Both the position numbers and the translations under genes were made by a program. DNA of 64,000 nt from contig CAZXQG010000013.1 of assembly GCA_964642725.1 (NCBI GenBank), forward strand, positions 9,320-73,319, in the 5' to 3' direction. Below, one piece after another: positions 1 to 7,931 of the stretch (within the stretch, counting starts at the first letter, position 1; the number at the start of each line of letters is the position of its first letter). Origin of the DNA: JAGVPT01 sp964642725. Its GTDB lineage: Bacteria > Bacteroidota > Ignavibacteria > UBA10030 > UBA8401. Under the pieces are notes generated by a model. It was not told where the DNA came from. It made no database searches and saw only the letters and a list, made by a program, of their open reading frames with translations.

Positions 1-761
1 TGAATGAAGCCATTTCGCCGATCATTCTCCGCCACGTGACAAGCCGCATGATTTTCGATAATGCCGACACGCGGACAGCGACGGGACAAGCGATCATTAA
101 AGCGCTGCTGCTTGTCGGGCCGATTACGCATGTCCTCGAGCTCTACACGCGCGGTTTCGGAAAGCTTGTCGCGGCATCGACGGACGACGTTCTCGCAGAA
201 ACGGCCGAATTGTTCGCGCTGCGCGGTTCCGGGTTTACATGGAAACAGCTCATCGTCCGTTCACGCCTTCTCATTCCCGTGTTTGCACTTGCCACATACG
301 GCGCCTTTCAAGTCGACCATTTAATTGACAAAGGAGATCTTTCATGGGCAGGATTTCTCTTTGGAGTTACATCCGTTGCGCTCTCGCTGACAACCGCGGT
401 TCAGAGCATTCGCATGTACGAACAGTGTGTGAACGATTTGGTGAAAGAAGGGAAACTCTCGCTGCCAAACAATTTCCGCCATTGGATTGTCGCCGTGAAA
501 CAAGATTTCACAAATCCGGCACGCCTGGGCTTGTTCATCGGAGGAATATTATCTCCGATCATTTCAATGACCGTTTTCGCGTGGTTCCCGCAGTTCGTGC
601 ACAACGGGTGGATCCTCGCAATGCTCGGTACCGCGGAAACAGTGACCGCAGGAACCGTGGTGATTCTCGCACGGCGGTTGAATGCGCTCAAATTCCAGCT
701 CGATGTAAACCGATTCCTTCGAGAACAAGTTCGTGAGCATCGCCGCGGTGGAGAAGAATAA
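1..761 (+). CDS. Membrane protein of unknown function, 5' end at window edge
   Basis: I do not recognise this family. The frame is open from the first bases of the window. Bases 1-2 are TG followed by AATGAAGCC, so an ATG may begin one base outside the window; an internal GTG at 36 would otherwise give 241 residues. About four hydrophobic stretches are visible (near residues 78-95, 105-120, 165-185 and 190-212 counted from the GTG), with a charged, Arg/Glu-rich C-terminus ending EHRRGGEE, so it is probably a small multi-spanning inner-membrane protein. The next gene, an amino-acid permease, follows on the same strand after 85 bases. Whether the two share a transcript is unclear because no promoter or terminator stands out between them. 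Confidence 0.7.
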   Translation, partial: NEAISPIILRHVTSRMIFDNADTRTATGQAIIKALLLVGPITHVLELYTRGFGKLVAASTDDVLAETAELFALRGSGFTWKQLIVRSRLLIPVFALATYGAFQVDHLIDKGDLSWAGFLFGVTSVALSLTTAVQSIRMYEQCVNDLVKEGKLSLPNNFRHWIVAVKQDFTNPARLGLFIGGILSPIISMTVFAWFPQFVHNGWILAMLGTAETVTAGTVVILARRLNALKFQLDVNRFLREQVREHRRGGEE

Positions 762-846
762 CACCGTTCACTTTATATAGACCGGGTGCTTCCCCCGTCA
801 ACGTGCGCCACGAACAACCATAATATTTCACATTTCCCGAGAACGT

Positions 847-2250
847 ATGACACTGCAGGACACTGAACCAACATTAGCCCGGCGGCTGGGACTGACATCG
901 GCCATTATGGTTGTCATCGGTTCCGTTATCGGCTCAGGAATTTTTCTTACACCGCAGAGCATTGCGGCGACAGTTCAGATTCCCGGTATTATGATTTTTG
1001 TCTGGATTCTCACAGGATTGCTGACGCTTGCCGGTGCGTTGACGAACGCAGAGATTGCCGGAATGATTCCGGAAGCCGGCGGCCAGTATGTATTCTTCCG
1101 GGTCACGTACGGAGACCTGACGGCATTTCTTTATGGATGGACAACATTTATCGTATATCAGACAGGTTCCATTGCCGCGATCGCCGTTGCATTCGCCCGT
1201 TACTTCGGGTACTTCGTTGACCTCCCGCACTTGAGCCCCGCTTTGGAAGCGTGGAAGCTGCCATTCATCGGAAATATCTATCCATTAAGAGACATCGGCG
1301 TAAGCCTTGTCGCAATTTCCGCAATCGTATTGCTCGCCGTGGTGAATTATTTTGGCGTTCACATCGGCGGATTCGTCCAGGACATTTTCACATTTCTGAA
1401 AATTCTTGCCATCGGGGGAATTATCGTGCTCGCATTCACCATGGGGCATGGAAGCACGGCGCATTTCTTTCCGCTATGGGGAGTGCCCGCATCCGGCGCA
1501 TTGTTGAGCGCTATCGGCGTGGCAATGATCGCAACACTCTGGTCGTACGACGGGTGGAACAGCCTCACGTACTTGGCGGGCGAGGTGAAAGAGCCGAAGA
1601 AAAACATTCCGCTGGCGCTGGTTCTCGGTACCCTGATCGTGATCGTTATTTATGTCGCGACCAATCTCGCCTATCTGTTTATTCTCCCGATCGAAGAAAT
1701 CGCAGGATCAAAACTCGTTGCGGCGGACGTGATGGAACGAATTTTTCACGGCTACGGCGGCGCAATCATTTCGGCGATGGTGATGGTCTCCACTTTTGGA
1801 ACAGTCAATGCTACCTCAATGACGACGGCGCGCGTATATTTCGCAATGGCCAAGGATAGACTCTTCTTCAGAAGCCTGGGAAAAATTCATCCGAAGTACC
1901 GGACGCCGGGAACCTCGCTTCTCGTTCAAGGAGTCTGGGCATCTATTCTGACCCTCACGGGAACGTATGACCAGATTTTTACCTACGTTATTTTTGCCGG
2001 TTGGATTTTTTATGCCCTCGGGGCATCAGCAGTGTTTGTGTTGAGGAAAAAAATGCCGGATACTCCCCGACCGTACAAGGTGCCCGGCTATCCGTATATC
2101 CCGGCAGCATTTATTATCGTGGCGACGTGGTTTGTGTACAATACGGTAGTGCAGCAAACAGCCGACTCTATGGTGGGATTATTTCTGCTCCTGGCGGGAA
2201 TCCCGTTCTATCTTTACTGGAGTAGTCAAATCAAGAAAACGGCTGCCTAA
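847..2250 (+). CDS. APC-family amino acid permease
   Basis: A 467-residue integral membrane protein of the amino acid-polyamine-organocation superfamily, predicted to exchange or take up amino acids across the inner membrane. The first helix carries the family GSGIF motif (VIGSVIGSGIFLTP, near residues 24-37), which in LeuT-fold APC carriers forms the substrate-binding unwound segment. About twelve hydrophobic segments follow, and the length matches the L-type/LAT-like branch (usually 450-500 residues). The segment EAGGQYVFFR after helix 2 is also typical of that branch. Substrate cannot be read from sequence. The gene stands alone on the plus strand and converges on a minus-strand gene; the hairpin downstream is oriented for that opposing gene, not this one. 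Confidence 0.9.
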   Translation: MTLQDTEPTLARRLGLTSAIMVVIGSVIGSGIFLTPQSIAATVQIPGIMIFVWILTGLLTLAGALTNAEIAGMIPEAGGQYVFFRVTYGDLTAFLYGWTTFIVYQTGSIAAIAVAFARYFGYFVDLPHLSPALEAWKLPFIGNIYPLRDIGVSLVAISAIVLLAVVNYFGVHIGGFVQDIFTFLKILAIGGIIVLAFTMGHGSTAHFFPLWGVPASGALLSAIGVAMIATLWSYDGWNSLTYLAGEVKEPKKNIPLALVLGTLIVIVIYVATNLAYLFILPIEEIAGSKLVAADVMERIFHGYGGAIISAMVMVSTFGTVNATSMTTARVYFAMAKDRLFFRSLGKIHPKYRTPGTSLLVQGVWASILTLTGTYDQIFTYVIFAGWIFYALGASAVFVLRKKMPDTPRPYKVPGYPYIPAAFIIVATWFVYNTVVQQTADSMVGLFLLLAGIPFYLYWSSQIKKTAA

Positions 2251-2259
2251 CCGCATCCC

Positions 2260-2293
2260 AAAAAAAATGTCCGGCACTTTCAACGTGCCGGAC
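2260..2293 (-). terminator. Intrinsic terminator for the minus-strand protease/barrel gene
   Basis: A perfect 9-bp stem (GTCCGGCAC at 2269-2277 with GTGCCGGAC at 2285-2293, 7-nt loop) is followed on the minus strand by A and then eight T (plus-strand A run 2260-2267). The T run fixes the orientation as minus. It lies about 200 bases beyond the stop codon at 2495, with a repeat element between, so the element appears to have landed between gene and terminator. Confidence 0.8.
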
Positions 2294-2322
2294 CTCCGGG
2301 TCGAAAAATCACACGGCACGAA

Positions 2323-2500
2323 TTCTAGTGCCTATTCCAAAAATAAATTTTGTATTTTAATGTGTATGATTATCCTTCGACGCAGCCGCGACGACTCATC
2401 CTGAGCAAGCGGAGCGCGTCGAAGGGGGGCCGTCGCGGCTTTGCTCAGGATGAACATCCTTTTACAAATACAATCTTATTTATTTGAAACGGCACTAGAA
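2323..2500. mobile_element. MITE-like palindromic element, copy 1
   Basis: About 178 bp bounded by terminal inverted repeats. The left end reads TTCTAGTGCC and the right end reads the same on the opposite strand; similarity continues inward for roughly 38 bases as an A/T-rich arm ending near TTGTATTT. Inside are three perfect inverted pairs in interleaved order: CCTTCGACGC (2374-2383) with 2416-2425, AGCCGCGACG (2384-2393) with 2431-2440, and CATCCTGAGCAA (2397-2408) with 2441-2452. The flanks share AAT on both sides, a possible 3-bp target duplication. No transposase is encoded, so any movement would need a partner. The right end contains the stop codon of the neighbouring gene. A diverged relative lies at 58074-58334. 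Confidence 0.6.
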
Positions 2501-5500
2501 ATCTCCCCCAAGTGAAATATAATACATGGGGATAGAAAATGCCTGCCCGTTAAACGCCCACGCCACGTCAAACTTCAACGGTAACCCGAACAAAATAACG
2601 CGCGCGCCGAACCCGGTGCCCATCAGCAAATCCTCCGCTGTATAATTACCCTGGTCGTCCTTTGTAAAGAATCTATACGCCCTATTATCCGTCCACGACG
2701 AGCCGATATCAACGAACATTGCGCCGGTGATGTTTTGGGCCGCGATGGGTAACCCGCCTGTTACAAGATAGCGAATGAGCGGGAAGCGAAGCTCGTAATT
2801 CATCAACGCGTACTTTGTGCCGTTCTTGTCGTTGTAGTCAAAACCGCGCATCGGAAGCGCCGGCGATAAAAAGGCGTAATCTTCGACGTTTTGAATCGGA
2901 ATTCCACCGTTCGCAAATTCACGGTTAATCCATCCGTCCGTTCCGCCGATAAAGAAATGCTGCGCATTCCTGCCCACGCTCGCTCCCCCCGCCCAGCGAA
3001 TAACGAACGAATAATCCTTCCAAAATTTCTCATACGTACGATAATCAAGAGTGTAGGTTTGAAAATCAAGCGAGTGGTCGCCGGCGGTGAGCGCGGGGCT
3101 GAACATTGCGGTGAAATTATACCGTGTTCCGTTATTCGGTGCCGTAAACCCCCACAGCGAGGTATCGTGAATGTAACTGATCGAGGGCATCAGCAGATTT
3201 CTCTCATCCGTCGGCTGGTCCAGTGTTGGGTTGTCGAGATTTTCCCTGGAGAGATTCAGCCACGCCAAACCGAAATCGAAGCGATTAAATTTATCCAGCG
3301 GATAGGACGCCGACACACCGATACCCCATGTCTGAAAACGGTACAGGGAAACGTTTCCCGTCTCGTCGTACAGGTACAGAAAACGCGCGCTGTGAAAGCC
3401 CTCGATTCCGTAATCGATTTTCGTCGGCAAATAATTGTAAGCGATGACGTAGTCGCTGTTCTTCAAATCCAACAAAAGATTCGTGAGGAAATAGATCTGG
3501 TGGTTTCCCAGCATGTCGCTGAAAGCCATTTCAGTCGTTCCCTGCACGCCGTAGAACGTGCTGTAGCCGGCGTTGCCGTAAATGATATCGGGTGAAAAAT
3601 TAAGCTTGTATTTGTTGACTTTATAGTTGCCTTGTTCGTCCACGTTATCGCTTGGTTCAATTTGTTTTCCTGCTGTTTCCGCCTCCGACGAAGAAATCTT
3701 TTCTTTCGGCTGCTCGTCGGAGAAAACGTAGTTCTGAAAATCGATGCGCACACGGTCGCCGTATACCCCGGCGGTGTCTTTCGGCGGAACGGCAGCCGCA
3801 ACACTCGAAGAGTCTTTCGTTCCCTGAACGCCGGGCGTCGTTGTTGTTTTCTGGGCTAATCGCATTCTGCGCTTGAAGTATTCCGTCGGTTCAAGTTCCG
3901 TCACCGCCAGTTTTTTGTCGAATGGAGCCTTCATAAGGTAAATGTCGAACCCCGCTTCGTTCAATGCCGCGAACGAAAGCTTGTTTCCATCGGCAGATAA
4001 CGAAAGCTGGAAGACGCCGGTCAGCGAATTGGTTATGGGACGGTCCGCGCCGGTCTGAAGATTGCGTTCATAAATGTTCCCGATGCCGTTCCGGTCGGAG
4101 ACGTAGAGCATTTTTTCTCCATCCGGCGATATCACCGGCGAACTCGCATCGCTGCCGGGATAACTGATGATGCGCTTCATTTCCATCGTTTCAATGTTCA
4201 AGGAATAAATATCCGCTTCCGAGTAATCATACTTTGCCATTTTGAAGTTTGGGGACAAAGGAGTACGATGAACATTGTCTTTTCTGTCCGAAACAAAATA
4301 AAGCGTCTTCCCATCGGGGGACCAGTGCGGGTCTGAATCCGAGAAAATATCGTCGGTCAGATTTGTGAGATTTTTCGAAGCCATGTCATAGAGATAAATA
4401 TCCGATTGTTTCGCGTCGTCTCCGACGAATGCCAGTTTGTCCCCTTTTGGCGACCAATCCACGGAAAAGATTCCCTCCAACTGAAATTGGATTTTTTCCT
4501 GATCGCCGGTCGCCGCATCGACAATGAATATTGCGTCGCTCTCCCCGCTCTTCACCGCAAGGGCAATTTTTTTTCCGTCGGGGGACCAGGTAATGCCCGG
4601 TGTCAGAAGGTGCAATTCCTCAAAATTCTTGGTCCGCTGACCGTCAACGACCTTGGTGATCTTATTGTCAATCGTAGACATGATGTACACGTCGAAGTAG
4701 TCGTCGCGGTCGGAGATGAAGGCCACCTTGTCGCCCTGAGGGGAGATCGACGGACTCGTATTGTAAAAATCGGATTCTTTCACGTGATTCGTGAGCCGTG
4801 TCGCAAAATCCGCAGGGTCTTCCCGTTTCGCAATGTCGGGCCAGTACAATACTTTCTGTTCTTTCTGCCATCGCTCGTTGAGTTCGGAAACGCTCAAACC
4901 GAGTGCGCTCTTGAATCCCTGATCGATGCTTCGCGACCCCTTAATGCGGTTCAAAATTTCGGAAATCTTTTGATCGCCGTACTTGTTCGCGATATAATAC
5001 CACACCGACTGCCCTCCCCGATACGCAAAATAGCCGCCGAGATATTCGATCGGGGGAAGATACGTGTGGATGGTGGCGTCCCGCATGAACATGTCGGAGT
5101 TCGTATCCCATCGCAGCGATTGATACTCGGCCATGCCCTCGTTGAACCACATCGGCAATTGGAGGCGGATGTTGTTAGAGATGATGGACTGTATCGAGCC
5201 GCCGTAGAACATGTCGTTGAAAACGGCATGGACCAGCTCATGGTGAATAACGTGGCGAAACATTTTGTAATTCCCCTCGAACGGCACCACCATCCTGTTC
5301 TTGAAAAGCTCCGTTACGCCGCCGATCCCTTCTTCCATGTATTCCGACAAGACATTCGTCTGCTGAAAATCATTATGAGAATTGTACACCATGATAGGAA
5401 TTCGATTGTTAATCTCGTACCGGAAGCTTTTGCTGATTAGAGTATACGCAGATTCAGCGGCAGCTGCGGTAAACGTCGCCAGGTATTCGCCGTTATCGCT

Positions 5501-5650
5501 GAAGTAAATATCGAAGTGGTTTGTTTGAATGTACCACCACTCGAACTTCTTATACTTGACTTTGTTTTTGCCAAAGACAGCTTCCTGGGCGGTCGAGGAG
5601 AATACTCCGGCAGCCAACAAGAATCCAATCGTCAAAAGGCGCAATCTCAT
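2495..5650 (-). CDS. Outer-membrane protein: HExxH peptidase-like, PD40 propeller and BamA-like barrel
   Basis: A 1051-residue exported protein with signal peptide (MRLRLLTIGFLLAAGVFSSTAQ). Residues 30-270 resemble the MA-clan zinc-peptidase module: HELVH at 137-141 and a downstream FNEGMAEY (about 169-176) that would supply the third ligand. Roughly residues 290-600 hold six PD40/TolB-type propeller repeats (SPDGKKIAL, SPKGDKLAF, SPDGKTLYF, SPDGEKMLY and similar). The last 350 residues are a surface-antigen (Bac_surface_Ag)-type beta barrel ending in phenylalanine, as outer-membrane proteins usually do. Whether the protease site is active cannot be told. It follows rnr after 92 bases, a gap holding a 7-bp hairpin at 5687-5703, and its stop lies inside a repeat element. 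Confidence 0.85.
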   Translation of the reverse strand: MRLRLLTIGFLLAAGVFSSTAQEAVFGKNKVKYKKFEWWYIQTNHFDIYFSDNGEYLATFTAAAAESAYTLISKSFRYEINNRIPIMVYNSHNDFQQTNVLSEYMEEGIGGVTELFKNRMVVPFEGNYKMFRHVIHHELVHAVFNDMFYGGSIQSIISNNIRLQLPMWFNEGMAEYQSLRWDTNSDMFMRDATIHTYLPPIEYLGGYFAYRGGQSVWYYIANKYGDQKISEILNRIKGSRSIDQGFKSALGLSVSELNERWQKEQKVLYWPDIAKREDPADFATRLTNHVKESDFYNTSPSISPQGDKVAFISDRDDYFDVYIMSTIDNKITKVVDGQRTKNFEELHLLTPGITWSPDGKKIALAVKSGESDAIFIVDAATGDQEKIQFQLEGIFSVDWSPKGDKLAFVGDDAKQSDIYLYDMASKNLTNLTDDIFSDSDPHWSPDGKTLYFVSDRKDNVHRTPLSPNFKMAKYDYSEADIYSLNIETMEMKRIISYPGSDASSPVISPDGEKMLYVSDRNGIGNIYERNLQTGADRPITNSLTGVFQLSLSADGNKLSFAALNEAGFDIYLMKAPFDKKLAVTELEPTEYFKRRMRLAQKTTTTPGVQGTKDSSSVAAAVPPKDTAGVYGDRVRIDFQNYVFSDEQPKEKISSSEAETAGKQIEPSDNVDEQGNYKVNKYKLNFSPDIIYGNAGYSTFYGVQGTTEMAFSDMLGNHQIYFLTNLLLDLKNSDYVIAYNYLPTKIDYGIEGFHSARFLYLYDETGNVSLYRFQTWGIGVSASYPLDKFNRFDFGLAWLNLSRENLDNPTLDQPTDERNLLMPSISYIHDTSLWGFTAPNNGTRYNFTAMFSPALTAGDHSLDFQTYTLDYRTYEKFWKDYSFVIRWAGGASVGRNAQHFFIGGTDGWINREFANGGIPIQNVEDYAFLSPALPMRGFDYNDKNGTKYALMNYELRFPLIRYLVTGGLPIAAQNITGAMFVDIGSSWTDNRAYRFFTKDDQGNYTAEDLLMGTGFGARVILFGLPLKFDVAWAFNGQAFSIPMYYISLGGDF

Positions 5651-5742
5651 AGATTCCTCAGTGAGTGTGGAGATAGCTTCTTTGTTGCAGCATCATATGC
5701 TGCGTTCTACTTCCTACAACGTAGCGGGCTGGAAGAAGATTC

Positions 5743-7914
5743 CTACCTGTTTCTTCGTCTCTTCTTCCCTGCTGAAGGAAGTTCCGGCTCTATGCAGGCG
5801 AAATCAATTTCCCTGTTTTCGACGTTCACTTTGATCACTTTAACTGCGATACTGTCCCCGAGACGAAACGTGCGTCCGGTTCGCCTGCCGACGAGAGAAT
5901 AGTGCTTTTCGTCATGCTCATAATAATCATCCCCGATGTTGCGGACATGAATCATCCCCTCCACAAGCAAATCATTAATCTCAACGTACATCCCGTAATT
6001 CGTTACGCCCGATATCACTCCTTCGAATTCATCGCCAAGATGTTGTTTCATGTATTCTGCCTGCATCACTTTCACCGAGGCACGCTCGGCCTCCATCGCC
6101 ACCCGTTCCCGGTCAGAAGACCATTTGCAGACTTGGGCAAGCGTATCGATGAAATGTTTCCGGCGAGCGTGAGTCATCCCTTTCGAATATTCATCCAGCA
6201 TTCTGTGCACGATCAGGTCGGGGTAACGGCGAATTGGGGACGTGAAGTGCGTGTAATAGTCGAACGCTAAGCCGAAATGCCCGATATTCCTTTCAGAGTA
6301 AACCGCTTTCGCCATTGCGCGGAGCGAGACTTTGTTAATGACATTTTCTTCCGGGGTGCCTTTCACTTCATTCAGCAGCTTCTGTAAATCCTTTGACGAA
6401 ACAGAGGCGCTGACGTTTAATTTATGGCCGAACTTTTCAACAAAAACAGCTAATTCCCTTATTTTGTCGTGGTCGGGGGAATCGTGAATGCGGTACACAA
6501 ACGGATGAACATCAGCCTCTTTTTTTGACTTGCCGATATGCCAGGCAACCGTTTGGTTGGCGAGCAGCATACATTCTTCCACCAATTGATTGCTTTTCAA
6601 TCGGCTCTTAATCCGAACTTCAACAGGCTTGCCGTGCTCGTCATACCGGAACTTGGCCTCGGGGGAATCGAAATCGATGCTGCCGTTCTTCATCCGCTTC
6701 TCTTTCAACAAACGGGCAAGCGACCAGAGCATGGACAACGCCCCCGCGTGCTCTCCTTTACCCGCGTCCAAAATACTTTCGACCTCTTCGTACGTGAACC
6801 GGCGTTTTGAGTTGATAACGCTCCTCACAATTTCATAATTCTTGATTTTCCCTTTCTCGGTCAGGTCCATGATGCACGAATAGGCCAAACGGTCGACGTT
6901 GGGCTTAAGGCTGCACAGATCGTTGGAAAGCTTCTCCGGCAGCATCGGCACAACTTGGTTCGCAAGATAAACACTCGTTCCCCTGTTAAACGCCTCGGCA
7001 TCGAGCACTGTGCCTTCCTTCACGTATGCGCTCACATCGGCAATATGAACTCCGAGCCTGAAGGTGGCGCTGTCTAGCATCTCAATAGAGACGGCATCGT
7101 CAAAGTCTTTCGCATCTTCGGGGTCAATAGTAAAACAGATAATCGAGCGCAGGTCCCGCCGGCGCTTGATTTCCTCCGGAGAAATTGTTTCGGGAATATT
7201 CTTGACATAGGATTCGACATCGCGCGGGAAAGAGGTCGGAAGGCGAAACGCTTTAATGACCGACGCGACCTCTGCGCTCGAGTCCCCCGAGCGGCCGATG
7301 ATTTCGGCAATTTTTCCTTCCGGGTTAAGCTGCTCATTGTCCCACGATTCAAACGCGACGACAACTTTGTCTCCGGGCTGCGCCCCGTTCAGTGCTTCGC
7401 GCGGCACGTAAATATCACGAGGAATTTTTCGGTCGTCGACAACGACAAAAAAGAAATTCTTGCTTTGTTCAAGCGTACCGACAAATTCGTCGTGAGCGCG
7501 CGACACCACGCGCACAATTTCGCCCTCGCTCTTTCTTTCTGCCCCCTTTTTCTCGTGATGCGACGCAAACGGAGCGACTTCAACCGTATCGCCGTCGAGC
7601 GCTGTACCGAGCGACTTTGGCCCGATGTAAATTTCCCCGAACTCCGAGCCGGGGACGGTAACGTACCCGTACCCCTGTTTGCTCATCGACAGCACTCCTT
7701 CGATGCCGTGTTCCAGCGTCTTGCGCGAATATCCCTTCCCTCGGGAATGGGCCAAAACGTTACGCTCCACCATTGCATGGAGCACTTCCCTCAGAGCCTG
7801 GAATTCTTCATCGTCCCGTATGCTCAATCGTCGCGCCACCTGGCGCGATTTGAAAGGCTCATGCGGGTGTGCATTGAAAAAATCTACAACATGTTGTTCT
7901 AAAATATTTTTCAT
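5743..7914 (-). CDS. rnr: Ribonuclease R
   Basis: A 723-residue 3'-5' exoribonuclease of the RNase II/R family, which degrades structured RNA in the cytoplasm. An N-terminal winged-helix-like region (about 1-70) is followed by cold-shock-type OB domains (about 70-230), the RNB catalytic domain with the Mg-binding acidic cluster DPEDAKDFDD (264-273), and a C-terminal S1 domain (about 625-705) ending in a basic KKRRRRNR-type tail. The tail and N-terminal extension favour RNase R over RNase II. It lies 17 bases after tamB in an apparent hldA-rfaE2-tamB-rnr operon, so its expression may be tied to envelope genes. Confidence 0.95.
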   Translation of the reverse strand: MKNILEQHVVDFFNAHPHEPFKSRQVARRLSIRDDEEFQALREVLHAMVERNVLAHSRGKGYSRKTLEHGIEGVLSMSKQGYGYVTVPGSEFGEIYIGPKSLGTALDGDTVEVAPFASHHEKKGAERKSEGEIVRVVSRAHDEFVGTLEQSKNFFFVVVDDRKIPRDIYVPREALNGAQPGDKVVVAFESWDNEQLNPEGKIAEIIGRSGDSSAEVASVIKAFRLPTSFPRDVESYVKNIPETISPEEIKRRRDLRSIICFTIDPEDAKDFDDAVSIEMLDSATFRLGVHIADVSAYVKEGTVLDAEAFNRGTSVYLANQVVPMLPEKLSNDLCSLKPNVDRLAYSCIMDLTEKGKIKNYEIVRSVINSKRRFTYEEVESILDAGKGEHAGALSMLWSLARLLKEKRMKNGSIDFDSPEAKFRYDEHGKPVEVRIKSRLKSNQLVEECMLLANQTVAWHIGKSKKEADVHPFVYRIHDSPDHDKIRELAVFVEKFGHKLNVSASVSSKDLQKLLNEVKGTPEENVINKVSLRAMAKAVYSERNIGHFGLAFDYYTHFTSPIRRYPDLIVHRMLDEYSKGMTHARRKHFIDTLAQVCKWSSDRERVAMEAERASVKVMQAEYMKQHLGDEFEGVISGVTNYGMYVEINDLLVEGMIHVRNIGDDYYEHDEKHYSLVGRRTGRTFRLGDSIAVKVIKVNVENREIDFACIEPELPSAGKKRRRNR

Positions 7915-7931
7915 AACTCGCTCACCCTGGT

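Noticed and set aside
4406..5440. 344-residue open frame on the plus strand inside the protease/barrel gene
   Set aside because: It lies wholly antisense to a well-supported gene, has no start signals and no recognisable family; a shadow of codon bias.
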